DNA from: Bacteroidia bacterium
Lineage (GTDB): Bacteria > Bacteroidota > Bacteroidia > UKL13-3
Direction: 5' to 3'
DNA length: 64,000 nucleotides
Assembly: GCA_025454975.1 (NCBI GenBank)
Contig: JALONK010000011.1
Span: 1-64,000 of the forward strand
A program made the translations under genes and the position numbers. Positions 56,099-64,000 of the stretch are shown piece after piece; position 1 is the first letter of the stretch; each line of letters begins with the position of its first letter. The notes under the pieces were generated by a model. The model did not search any database. It saw nothing but the letters and a program-made list of their open reading frames with translations, and had not been told where the DNA came from.

Positions 56099-58939
56099 TT
56101 ATGCTTTATTTTCTGTTTCAAATTTACTGCTGTGTAACAATGATAAAGGCCAATAGAATATAAAGTTGCAACCTTCATTTTCTTTTGATTCAATTCTTAT
56201 TGAGCCTTCTTTTTCATCAATAATTTTTTTGACAATGGCTAAGCCTATACCGGTACTTTCAATTTTATCTCTGGGCTCTAATGTCTGAAATATTCTGAAT
56301 ACTTTTTCCTGATACGCTTCTGCAATGCCAGGTCCATTATCAATTACCTGAAATTCTATTTCATTCGATACTTTTTGGGCTTTAATTTGTACAAGTGGCA
56401 TAGAATTATTATTGTATTTGATAGCATTCGAAATTAAGTTTGTTAGCACTTGCTCTAACAATAAAGCTTCTGTAAATACTTCAATTTGTTCGCATGAGTT
56501 AATGATATCCATATTTCTAGGTAATTGCATCACCTGAAGAATATCCTCTACAAAAAATTTGATGTTAATTCTTGACGGCTTTAAATTTCTTTTACCTGCC
56601 CTTGAATAATCTAACAATCCATTAATGAATTGCTCCATTCTATAGATACGCTTGGCCATTAGTTCAAAGTGCTGCTCACTTTCTAGGGTTAAATGTGATT
56701 TTACATCTTCTTTTATCCAATGCGATAAATTAGAAATGGCACGTAATGGAGCTTTTAAATCGTGCGAAACTACGTAAGCAAATTCATCAAGTTCCTTATT
56801 TATAGCTTGTAATTCTTCTGTATATCTTTCTAATTTTAATTGGGCAGTTTTAAGTGCAGTAATTTCTCTTGCAATGGCTTGTGTTCCCGCAAATTTTTGG
56901 TTTTCATACACCAGTTGTACGTTTTGTCCAATCCATTTTTGCTTGCCGGTTTTGGTTATAATTGGAAATTCAAAATAGGTTAAGGGTATTTGCTTTTTAA
57001 ATTGATTAGAGTAAAACTGTTCGGCTTGTTGAAGATACTTGGAATCAATTAGCTCTAAATAATTCATGGTTAACAATTCATCTATACTGTATTCTGTTAT
57101 CCTAGATGCTACATCATTCACATAAACAAATCTTCCAAGTGCATTTGTATTATAAAATATATCTATAGCTGATTCAATTAAACTTCGATATCGAACTTCA
57201 TTACTTTGTAAATTCACTTCAAATAACTTACGGTCATGAATATCTATCAAAGAGCCTACCATCCTAATTGGTTCACCTTTTTCATTTCGATAAACTTGTC
57301 CATGTCCCCAAAACCATTTATATGTTCCTTGTTTTGTTTTAACCCTATATTCTGTATGAAATGGAATGTTGTGTTCAAGATGTAATCTTATTTTTTCCTG
57401 AGTCATTTCCTTATCATCAGGATGTATTAACTCCCAAAACGTTTGTGTGTTCGGCTCAATTTCCTGATATTTAAAACCTAACATCTCAAATAGTTTAGGC
57501 GACCACCATGATGCCCCTGTTTTCGTATCAAACCAATCCCAAATACCTGCAGCAATTCCATTTACAGCTAACTCATACCTTAATTCACTTTCTATAAGCT
57601 TTAACTCAGCTTCTTTTTTGGCTGTAATATCAGTAACTATTCCTTCGAAATCAATTACTTGATTAAGTTCATTTCTGTTGATATGACTAACTTCTTCAAC
57701 CCATATATAGTTTCCTTTAGCATGTTTTAAACGATAGTTAACTTGTATTTCAGTCTTAAATTCTTTAACAGCCCTGTCAGTTTCTGCTAACACCGTATTG
57801 ATATCTTCCGGATGTATTAAGGTTGAATAAGACACTTTTTCTGAAGTAAAATCAATAGTTTGATAGCCTAATACTTTTTTGATATTGCTCGATACATATA
57901 GTACCCGCCATCCAGGTTCCGGAAGCCATTTAAATAAAACAGAAGGGCTGTTTGATATAATGGTTTCGGCATTATATTGTTGTTGCAATGCTAATTTTTG
58001 TTTACTCACATCTTTAAAAACGAACAGATAGCCGGTTACTTGCTTTGATAGATTTTTTAAATTACTCACTTGTAAACTGATATCTATCCTCTGATTATTT
58101 TGCAGTTTGAAGCTCACCTCAAATGAATTACTCGAACCAATTTTGGTTTTAAAAACTAATGCTTCAAATCCGGGAGCTAAGCTCAGTTGATATCTCGCAT
58201 TTATTTGCTGTGTAAATGTCTTTAAATCTTTTTCATCAATTAGTTCAGCAATATTCAAGCGATTTACAGCTTCTTTAGATTGCATTCCCAATAACTCTTC
58301 TGCTCCCGAATTAAAATCAATAATTATACCCTTACTATCCGTAGCAATGCTTCCTCCTTCATTTGCATTTAGCATTTGCCTGTATAAGTTAACCCGCTTC
58401 TGTAATTCAAATTGTTCAACCATTGTTTCTGATGATTGAACGTCAATCCTAATTCTTAGTTCAATAAATTTTTCTAATATAATAGTTGATAAAAATCCAA
58501 TACTTGAAACTACTGCACATCTTGCCAGCACAAACCCAATATCATCGTGTTGCAGATATCCAATTACTCCAATCATTCCAACATTAATTAATAGCAAACT
58601 TGCTATGGCCGGTGTTCCCGCTAGTAAAAATATAGTTGCATAAGTACCAATAATAGTAAATAGCCAAACAGGAATTTTATCATCTAGTAGTATGGTTAAT
58701 ATCCATGGGAGTAGGCTAAGTAAAATACAATATACATATTGTATCCATGTTGGTCGGTCAAGTGTTAAGGTTTGTCCCGACCAGTATAAAATTATCGTCG
58801 TTACAGTAGTATACAACATTACTAAAAGCTGATGCTCGCTTGTTAGTAAATTGATTACACCAAACGACATTACGATTACATATACAAACGGAAGTAGTCC
58901 TGAATAAATACTTGTTTTGTATCTATAATACTTGATCAT
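56099..58939 (-). CDS. Membrane-bound multi-PAS sensor histidine kinase
   Basis: 946 residues. Five to six N-terminal membrane helices (about 12-160), then four PAS domains (about 190-310, 325-445, 455-580 and 590-705), with PAC-like ends, HisKA (about 715-785, ELDEFAYVVSHDLKAPLRAI) and HATPase (about 825-935, NLISNAIKYN, DNGPGI, STGIGLAIVKKI). No haem or FMN-binding residue is visible, so the signal cannot be named. No receiver is attached; the next gene encodes one 6 bases later. The three genes (kinase, receiver, hybrid) form a co-transcribed phosphorelay locus. Confidence 0.92.
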   Translation of the reverse strand: MIKYYRYKTSIYSGLLPFVYVIVMSFGVINLLTSEHQLLVMLYTTVTTIILYWSGQTLTLDRPTWIQYVYCILLSLLPWILTILLDDKIPVWLFTIIGTYATIFLLAGTPAIASLLLINVGMIGVIGYLQHDDIGFVLARCAVVSSIGFLSTIILEKFIELRIRIDVQSSETMVEQFELQKRVNLYRQMLNANEGGSIATDSKGIIIDFNSGAEELLGMQSKEAVNRLNIAELIDEKDLKTFTQQINARYQLSLAPGFEALVFKTKIGSSNSFEVSFKLQNNQRIDISLQVSNLKNLSKQVTGYLFVFKDVSKQKLALQQQYNAETIISNSPSVLFKWLPEPGWRVLYVSSNIKKVLGYQTIDFTSEKVSYSTLIHPEDINTVLAETDRAVKEFKTEIQVNYRLKHAKGNYIWVEEVSHINRNELNQVIDFEGIVTDITAKKEAELKLIESELRYELAVNGIAAGIWDWFDTKTGASWWSPKLFEMLGFKYQEIEPNTQTFWELIHPDDKEMTQEKIRLHLEHNIPFHTEYRVKTKQGTYKWFWGHGQVYRNEKGEPIRMVGSLIDIHDRKLFEVNLQSNEVRYRSLIESAIDIFYNTNALGRFVYVNDVASRITEYSIDELLTMNYLELIDSKYLQQAEQFYSNQFKKQIPLTYFEFPIITKTGKQKWIGQNVQLVYENQKFAGTQAIAREITALKTAQLKLERYTEELQAINKELDEFAYVVSHDLKAPLRAISNLSHWIKEDVKSHLTLESEQHFELMAKRIYRMEQFINGLLDYSRAGKRNLKPSRINIKFFVEDILQVMQLPRNMDIINSCEQIEVFTEALLLEQVLTNLISNAIKYNNNSMPLVQIKAQKVSNEIEFQVIDNGPGIAEAYQEKVFRIFQTLEPRDKIESTGIGLAIVKKIIDEKEGSIRIESKENEGCNFIFYWPLSLLHSSKFETENKA

Positions 58940-58995
58940 AACATTTCATTTGATAGTTAATTCCCTAAATTAGTATATTCATACAACATTACAAT

Positions 58996-59003
58996 TACTT
59001 TTG
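58996..59003 (+). promoter_or_regulatory. Candidate -7 promoter box of the histidine phosphatase gene
   Basis: TACTTTTG is an exact TAnnTTTG match and lies only 5 bases before the ATG at 59009, which implies a very short or absent leader. No good -33 TTG is seen. Confidence 0.35.
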
Positions 59004-59008
59004 TTTAA

Positions 59009-59629
59009 ATGAATACAAAGCACATATATATTATTCGTCATGGTGAAACTGAATTTAATAAGCTTAATATCGTTCAAGGCAGTGGAGTGAATACACCGTT
59101 AAATGATACAGGTTTAAAACAAGCAGAAATGTTTTATCAAGTGTATAAGAACTATCCCTTTAAAAAAATTTACACATCAGCACTTCTACGAGCACAGCAA
59201 AGTGTAAACGCATTTATTCAATCAGGTATTCCCCATATTGTTTTACCTGAATTAAATGAAATCAGTTGGGGTGTTTTTGAAGGTAAACAACAATCGGAAC
59301 AACAAAAGGAACAATTTCGAAGGCTGATTCAACAATGGAATGAAGGATTTTTACACGCAAAAATTGAAGGTGGTGAAAGTCCGGTTGACATGCAAAATCG
59401 TCAACTTGTTGTTAAACAAAGGTTAATAGCAGAAGAGTCTGACCAAGTTTTGATTTGTATGCATGGGAGAGCCATGAAAAGTTTATTGTGTTTATTATTA
59501 AACAAACCTTTAACTAAAATGGAATCTTTTGTACATGGTAATCTTTGTTTGTATCAATTGGAATTCAATACTTTAAATTCTGAATTTGTGCTTATTAAAG
59601 CCAACGACCAAAGTCACTTGGGTAAATGA
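59009..59629 (+). CDS. Histidine phosphatase family protein (phosphoglycerate mutase-like)
   Basis: 206 residues. The catalytic RHGET motif is in YIIRHGETEFNK (about 6-17), followed by PLNDTGLKQAE, the EISWGVFEG motif with the acidic residue, and the second catalytic His in CMHGRAMKSLL (about 151-161). The family covers cofactor-dependent phosphoglycerate mutases, cobalamin phosphatases and many others; the substrate here is not evident. It starts close to a TAnnTTTG box and ends 36 bases before the SDR gene. Confidence 0.88.
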   Translation: MNTKHIYIIRHGETEFNKLNIVQGSGVNTPLNDTGLKQAEMFYQVYKNYPFKKIYTSALLRAQQSVNAFIQSGIPHIVLPELNEISWGVFEGKQQSEQQKEQFRRLIQQWNEGFLHAKIEGGESPVDMQNRQLVVKQRLIAEESDQVLICMHGRAMKSLLCLLLNKPLTKMESFVHGNLCLYQLEFNTLNSEFVLIKANDQSHLGK

Positions 59630-59665
59630 TAAGAACCTTTTGTTACATAGGTTGTTTTTAATAAC

Positions 59666-60352
59666 ATGAAACAATATCTAGTAGCAGGGGCTTCAGGAGG
59701 AATCGGAGCTGAATTAGTTAAACTGCTTTCAAAACATGCTCATGTTATTGCTTTAACCCGAAATCCGGAGGCTTTAAGCGGTATGAATCAAGTAACTGCT
59801 TTGCATGCCGACATTACAAATGTTCAACAACAATTGCCCAATATTGAAGGTGAATTAAATGGACTTGTATATTGTCCCGGTACTATAAATCTAAAGCCAT
59901 TCAGAGCGCTTAAACAGGAAGACTTTTTAAATGATTGGCAGGTTAATGTTGGTGGCGCTATTCATGTAATTAAGCATTACCTTCCACATCTACAGCAAGC
60001 AAATCATTCATCTATTGTGTTATTCAGCACTGTTGCTGTGCAAACAGGAATGGCATTTCATGCCTCAATTGCCGCTGCTAAAGGTGCTATTGAAGGATTA
60101 ACAAAAAGTTTAGCAGCCGAATTTGCGCCTAAAATTCGAGTTAATGCAGTTGCCCCTTCTCTTACTAAAACTCCCTTAGCAGATAAGTTAATAAATGCAG
60201 AGGCAAAATTAAAAGCAGCCGAGGAACGTCATCCACTTAAACGAATTGGTGATGCTGTAGAACCGGCAAGTGCCGCCCATTTTTTATTAACATCAGATTG
60301 GATCACCGGACAAATTTTAACTGTTGATGGTGGTTTAAGTTCGTTGAGATAG
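59666..60352 (+). CDS. SDR-fold protein lacking the catalytic tyrosine
   Basis: 228 residues. The Rossmann motif VAGASGGIG (about 6-14) is intact, as are the VYCPG stretch and the C-terminal WITGQILTVDGG. In the usual active site the Ser is present (LFSTVAVQTG), but the Tyr-x-x-x-Lys motif reads I-A-A-A-K (within FHASIAAAKGAIEG), so the catalytic Tyr is an Ile while Lys is retained. The same HASIAAAKGA wording is, as I recall, shared by a family often next to flavin reductase and photolyase-like genes. It could bind NAD(P)H without classical catalysis. The flavin reductase-like gene starts 2 bases after its stop. Confidence 0.85.
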   Translation: MKQYLVAGASGGIGAELVKLLSKHAHVIALTRNPEALSGMNQVTALHADITNVQQQLPNIEGELNGLVYCPGTINLKPFRALKQEDFLNDWQVNVGGAIHVIKHYLPHLQQANHSSIVLFSTVAVQTGMAFHASIAAAKGAIEGLTKSLAAEFAPKIRVNAVAPSLTKTPLADKLINAEAKLKAAEERHPLKRIGDAVEPASAAHFLLTSDWITGQILTVDGGLSSLR

Positions 60353-60354
60353 CT

Positions 60355-60969
60355 ATGACAGATAAAAAAATAATATCAAGTATTGACATTCTTGGCATGG
60401 AAAAACAAATGCGAACAAATTTGATTAATTCATTGCCAGGTATTCGTCAGGCTAACCTAATTGCCACTATAAATAAGGAAGGAATAACCAACGTAGCAAT
60501 TTTTAATTCTGTTGTACATATTGGTGCGCATCCTCCTTATATGGGGTTTATTATGCGCCCTGTAACAGTGCCAAGGGGTACATATAAAAATATCAAAGAA
60601 ACCGGATTTTTTACCATTAATCATGCTTCAGAGAACATATTTAAACAAGCCCACCAAACCTCAGCACGTTATGATATAAGTGAATTTACTGCCACAGGTT
60701 TAACTCCGGAGTATATATCAGATTTCCAAGCTCCATTTGTGGCTGAAAGTGATGTTCAAATTGGTTTAAAGTTTGTAGAAGAATATCACATTAAATGTAA
60801 TGATACTATATTAATGATTGGTGAAATTCAACTCGTGAGATTAGATACTTCATTATTAAATGAATCAAATATTTTACAATTACATCAGGCCGAAAGTATA
60901 GGCGTAGGCGGACTAGAGACTTATTATTCACTGTCAAAATTAGCCGAACTACCTTACGCTAAACCATAA
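60355..60969 (+). CDS. Flavin reductase-like FMN-binding protein
   Basis: 204 residues, the split-barrel flavin reductase-like domain: INSLPGIRQANLIATINKEG, NVAIFNSVVHIGAHPPYMGF, RGTYKNIKETGFFTINH, and a C-terminal half close to other members. Such proteins bind FMN and use NAD(P)H to reduce flavins, or simply bind FMN. With the SDR gene 2 bases before, a two-protein function using NAD(P)H and flavin is plausible, by inference. No photolyase lies in the window. About 115 bases follow before the ECF sigma gene with no gene in them. Confidence 0.85.
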   Translation: MTDKKIISSIDILGMEKQMRTNLINSLPGIRQANLIATINKEGITNVAIFNSVVHIGAHPPYMGFIMRPVTVPRGTYKNIKETGFFTINHASENIFKQAHQTSARYDISEFTATGLTPEYISDFQAPFVAESDVQIGLKFVEEYHIKCNDTILMIGEIQLVRLDTSLLNESNILQLHQAESIGVGGLETYYSLSKLAELPYAKP

Positions 60970-61084
60970 CTCCAAGGTCTTACAGGCTTTCTTTCTTTTT
61001 AAAAATATTTTTTAGGGTATTTTATTCCTTAGGTGTCTTTTATTAAGTTGATACAATTTTGCTGTTGTATATTGCGAGCGATAA

Positions 61085-61675
61085 ATGAAAAAATATCCCG
61101 AACAGTTACTGGCACAATTGATTAAAGACGGTGATGAAAAGGCATTTGAGTTTGCCTACAGCTTATATGTACCTGATTTAATTGATTATGCTTTTACAAT
61201 TTTAAAGGATATGGGAGAGGCAGAGGATGTGGTACAGCAACTATTTGTTCAACTGTGGCTAGATAAAGCAACAATTATGATACACACAACCTTAAAAGGA
61301 TATTTGTATAAATCAGTTCAACACCGTAGTTTGAATAAGATTAAGCAACGCAATGTTAGAACAAGCCACGCATTATTCGTACAAAATAATTCGTGGCAGG
61401 TTACAGAAAAAAGTGCAGCAGACGTTGCAGAAAATAATGAACTGCAAAAAGCTCTTCATACTGCAATTAACAACCTTCCGGAACTCACTAAATCTGTTTT
61501 TACCTTGGCAAAGTTTGAACAGAAAAAGTATATTGAAATTTCTGAACAGTTAAATATTCCTGTTAAAACTGTAGAAAATCAAATGGGTAAAGCCTTGAAA
61601 TTATTAAGGAATAACCTAAAACATTTTTTGCCATTATTTTTATTGCATATAATATTACCTACCCTTGGAAAATAA
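61085..61675 (+). CDS. ECF-type RNA polymerase sigma factor
   Basis: 196 residues. Sigma-70 region 2 (about 14-90: EKAFEFAYSLYVPDL, EAEDVVQQLFVQLWLD) and region 4 (about 115-175: LTKSVFTLAKFEQKKYIEIS, then IPVKTVENQMGKALKLLR) are present with no region 3. It belongs to the Bacteroidota family of FecI-like sigma factors, controlled by a FecR anti-sigma. A membrane-like C-terminal helix (FLPLFLLHIILPTL) is present, common in these factors. Its stop overlaps the start of the FecR gene by 11 bases. Confidence 0.94.
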   Translation: MKKYPEQLLAQLIKDGDEKAFEFAYSLYVPDLIDYAFTILKDMGEAEDVVQQLFVQLWLDKATIMIHTTLKGYLYKSVQHRSLNKIKQRNVRTSHALFVQNNSWQVTEKSAADVAENNELQKALHTAINNLPELTKSVFTLAKFEQKKYIEISEQLNIPVKTVENQMGKALKLLRNNLKHFLPLFLLHIILPTLGK

Positions 61676-62639
61676 GCCGGATATAAATGATATTGATGAA
61701 TTGCTAGCCAAATATTTTTCAGGTGAAGCAACAGCTGATGAGGCTTTGCATATTCATGAATGGAAAAATGCAACCGATGGTAATCAAAAATATTATAATC
61801 AAGTTGCAATGATATTTAATCATAAGCAACCCGTTACCGATGTTTCAAAAAATTATAAAATTATTCAAGCACAAATAAAACAATCTGTTGTGCATAAGGT
61901 AATACCCATCTGGTATAAAGTAGCTGCTACTATTACCTTTTTTATATTTACAACACTAGCTGTTTTATGGTTTGTAAAATATAATACTTCAATTCCATCA
62001 CAAACCATCACTGCTGAGAATGTTAAATCAGTATTCTTGCCGGATAGTTTATTTGTAACCTTAAATAAATCAGCAAGTATTACGTATGATGATTCGTATA
62101 ACAAAACCAATAGAAAAATTATCTTAATCGGTGAGGCCTTTTTTGATGTTGATACTAAAAGTAAAATACCCTTGGTTATTAATGCTGGAGGTTTACAAAT
62201 AACTGATATTGGTACTTCTTTTAATGTGAAAGCAAACCAAGCTAACGATACCGTAGAAGTTTTTGTAGTAGAGGGCATAGTTGAATTATATAACGATAAG
62301 GAACGAATGCGGGTATATAAAAACGAAGTAGCTTATTATATAAAAAGTACAAAACACTTATTTAAAACCGGCAACTATTCTAAAAATGCTATTGCTTATA
62401 AAACACATACATTTGATTTTAGAAATGCATCGCTGGCAGATGTTGTTGCAACCATTAATCAAGTTTATGGTAACGTAATAGTATTGGCCAACTCAAAATT
62501 AAATGATTGTTTAATAAATGTTGAATTTAAAGACGAATCGCCAGAAACTATAGTTATGGTTTTAGCTGAAACCTTAGGCTTAAGTTATACCAAGAAGGAG
62601 GCATACTTTGAATTGAATGGTAAAGCATGCAACGAATAA
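61665..62639 (+). CDS. FecR family anti-sigma factor
   Basis: 324 residues from the TTG at 61665, since an in-frame stop at 61650 and the absence of any ATG for 40 codons leave no other early start. N-terminal anti-sigma region (1-80, DELLAKYFSGEATADEAL) in the cytoplasm, a membrane helix (about 86-104, KVAATITFFIFTTLAVLWFV), then the periplasmic FecR domain (about 120-220, GEAFFDVDTKSKIPLVINAG) and a C-terminal DUF4974/STN-like region (about 245-320, SLADVVATINQVYG). It holds the ECF sigma factor inactive until the outer-membrane partner signals. Overlap of 13 bases with the next gene's start indicates coupled translation. Confidence 0.93.
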   Translation: MENKPDINDIDELLAKYFSGEATADEALHIHEWKNATDGNQKYYNQVAMIFNHKQPVTDVSKNYKIIQAQIKQSVVHKVIPIWYKVAATITFFIFTTLAVLWFVKYNTSIPSQTITAENVKSVFLPDSLFVTLNKSASITYDDSYNKTNRKIILIGEAFFDVDTKSKIPLVINAGGLQITDIGTSFNVKANQANDTVEVFVVEGIVELYNDKERMRVYKNEVAYYIKSTKHLFKTGNYSKNAIAYKTHTFDFRNASLADVVATINQVYGNVIVLANSKLNDCLINVEFKDESPETIVMVLAETLGLSYTKKEAYFELNGKACNE

Positions 62640-64000
62640 TTGTTTTTATTTTTCTATTGTCTTTTATTATTGATGGTAATGCACAACATTCATCAGTTTT
62701 AGATAAGAAGGTAAGTATAGATGTTCAACAAAGAACTATTGAAGAAGTACTCGAACTTATAAGTAAACAAACAGGGCTTTCCTTTTCTTACAATCCTAAG
62801 GTAATTGATGTAACCAAAAAAGTATCCTTACATGTTGCCAACAAGCCTATAAAAACAGTACTAACAATGGTTTTAGGCATTAATGTGGCCTTTAAAATTC
62901 GTGGACATTTTATAATATTAACGCTTAAGAATAATGTTAAACCAAAGTATAAAGTGGTTAGTGGTTATATCTCTAATAATAGTGGTAATGCCATTTCATC
63001 TGTAAGTGTTTATAATAAACAACAACAACTCGCAACTCTGTCTAATCAACTTGGCTATTTTAAATTGGAATATCCTATAAATAGCTCTGTAACTTCATTA
63101 AAGATTGCTAAGGTTGGGTATTACGACACCATTATTGTTATTCCTCCAAATCATCACGTTGATGTGGTGTTGAAAGAAATTGTACAGGCACGAAATCACC
63201 TTAATGATCAAGAAGATGATTCCTCTTTTTCTTTTGTTATGGCCAAGCATCTTCCGGATACATTAAGCTCAAGTGAAGCCATTGAAACTGATAGTCTGAT
63301 TTCAATGAATGAAAAAATACGTAACTTTTTTTTGAATGAAAAATCAATTTCTACCTATAAAAATATTACCGATACTTTTTTCAAACAGTTCCAATTGGCT
63401 TTCGTGCCGATGATAAGTACGAATGAATTATTAACGGCAAATACCATTAATGATTTCTCTTTTAGTGTTTTGGCCGGGTATAATAAAGGAGTAAATATGG
63501 CGGCTGTTGCCGGATTGGCAAATATCATTAATGGAAAAGCATCATATAGTGCTACTGCCGGATTATTTAACCTAATAACTGATACAGCAAAAGGATGCAT
63601 GGTAGCCGGATTATCAAATATTCATTCCGGTTACGTAAATGCTGTGCAGGTAGCTGGAATTTCAAATGTTAACACATCTGATGCCAAGGCTATACAAATT
63701 GGTGGGGTATTTAATATAAATACAGGTAAGATGGATGGCATACAAATCGGTGGTGTATTTAATCAAGCAAATGCAGATACCATTACCATGCAATTAGCAG
63801 GAATCACAAATATTGCAAGCGGACATATTGAAGGCGTTCAAGCATCGGGTGTATTGAATATTTTGCATGGAAGCATTACAGGAGCACAACTTAGTGGAGT
63901 TGTAAATATTGCAAATGAAGTAAATGGTGTACAACTCGGTTTAGTCAATATTTCAAACCAAATAAACGGTATACCAATAGGATTGTTAAGTTGGAGTGCA
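62627..64000 (+). CDS. STN-domain protein with LA_2272-like surface repeats (3' end outside window)
   Basis: The frame is open from the ATG at 62627 to the end of the window (458 residues visible, incomplete). A signal peptide (1-19, MQRIIVFIFLLSFIIDGNA) is followed by an STN (secretin/TonB short N-terminal) domain at about 27-95 (SIDVQQRTIEEVLELISKQ, LSFSYNP), a CarboxypepD_reg-like domain (about 106-190, VVSGYISNNSGNAISSVSVY), a linker, then at least eleven 14-16-residue repeats of GxQxGGxxN-type (about 289 to the end) as in LA_2272-family surface-repeat proteins. STN domains pass a signal to FecR in TonB receptors; here the usual plug and barrel are not seen. The overlap with FecR supports one signalling operon. 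Confidence 0.88.
   Translation, partial: MQRIIVFIFLLSFIIDGNAQHSSVLDKKVSIDVQQRTIEEVLELISKQTGLSFSYNPKVIDVTKKVSLHVANKPIKTVLTMVLGINVAFKIRGHFIILTLKNNVKPKYKVVSGYISNNSGNAISSVSVYNKQQQLATLSNQLGYFKLEYPINSSVTSLKIAKVGYYDTIIVIPPNHHVDVVLKEIVQARNHLNDQEDDSSFSFVMAKHLPDTLSSSEAIETDSLISMNEKIRNFFLNEKSISTYKNITDTFFKQFQLAFVPMISTNELLTANTINDFSFSVLAGYNKGVNMAAVAGLANIINGKASYSATAGLFNLITDTAKGCMVAGLSNIHSGYVNAVQVAGISNVNTSDAKAIQIGGVFNINTGKMDGIQIGGVFNQANADTITMQLAGITNIASGHIEGVQASGVLNILHGSITGAQLSGVVNIANEVNGVQLGLVNISNQINGIPIGLLSWSA
63491..64000 (+). repeat. LA_2272-like protein repeats, about 48-base period
   Basis: At least eleven degenerate units of 14-16 residues, including AVAGLANI, MVAGLSNI, VQVAGISNV, IQIGGVFNI, IQIGGVFNQ, MQLAGITNI, VQASGVLNI, AQLSGVVNI and VQLGLVNI. 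The core is [VI]Q[LIV][GA]G[VIL].N, with Asn at a fixed place. Such short alternating repeats suggest a beta-solenoid or barrel-like surface fold. The last unit (IPIGLLSW) is cut near the window end. Confidence 0.85.

Noticed and set aside
60970-61084. RNA gene or riboswitch before the ECF sigma gene
   Set aside because: The stretch is AT-rich with T runs but has no tRNA-like clover leaf or stable conserved stem that I can see.

Overview
The window looks like chromosomal DNA of a low-GC member of the Bacteroidota. The evidence is three proteins ending in type IX secretion (T9SS, Por) C-terminal sorting domains, a short 287-residue primary sigma factor without region 1.1, an ECF sigma/FecR pair of the Bacteroidota type, a TonB-dependent receptor paired with a DUF4249 lipoprotein, few Shine-Dalgarno sites, and several promoter boxes resembling the Bacteroidota TAnnTTTG element. 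The order cannot be fixed from the sequence; a free-living Chitinophagales/Sphingobacteriales-like organism is my guess. I see no rRNA, tRNA, CRISPR, insertion sequence or phage gene, and no gene-free stretch exceeds 300 bases.

Layout. 1-8136: 3' part of a giant secreted beta-helix protein (its start lies outside the window). 8256-9239: small membrane protein and FkbM methyltransferase. 14577-9231 (minus): probable operon of two parvulin-type periplasmic isomerases, a MoxR ATPase, an Mpo1-like protein and a PAP2-like membrane protein. 15582-14707: WYL regulator. 26042-15648: a second giant beta-helix protein, paralogous to the first. 26321-29097: serine hydrolase and imidazolonepropionase. 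32387-29157: third T9SS cargo protein. 35297-32499: two rhomboid proteases and an EEP-family hydrolase. 36270-35407: primary sigma factor. 36489-38419: PhoD-like phosphatase and MarC. 38575-44759: FabG, a vWA-like membrane protein, TonB receptor and DUF4249 lipoprotein. 48589-44756 (minus): universal stress protein, cation/proton antiporter, Lgt-like enzyme and a second FabG-like reductase. 48822-52123: fused E1 alpha/beta 2-oxoacid dehydrogenase, GcvH and RsmI. 53644-52120: thioesterase and isochorismate synthase (menaquinone branch). 58939-53698: multi-PAS histidine kinase, lone receiver and hybrid kinase. 59009-60969: histidine phosphatase, SDR protein without catalytic Tyr, and flavin reductase-like protein. 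61085-64000: ECF sigma, FecR anti-sigma and a truncated STN-domain protein with surface repeats.

Themes. Cell-surface biology dominates: three T9SS cargo proteins, two periplasmic folding factors, a lipoprotein-processing enzyme, a TonB receptor and an ECF/FecR cell-surface signalling operon. The rest is compact housekeeping. Convergent genes are packed tightly; three pairs share one TTAA in which both stop codons overlap. The two most unusual items are the ECF/FecR operon, whose third gene has an STN signalling domain joined to LA_2272-like repeats rather than a TonB receptor barrel, and the pair of block-built giant paralogues in opposite orientation around the surface-protein chaperone operon.
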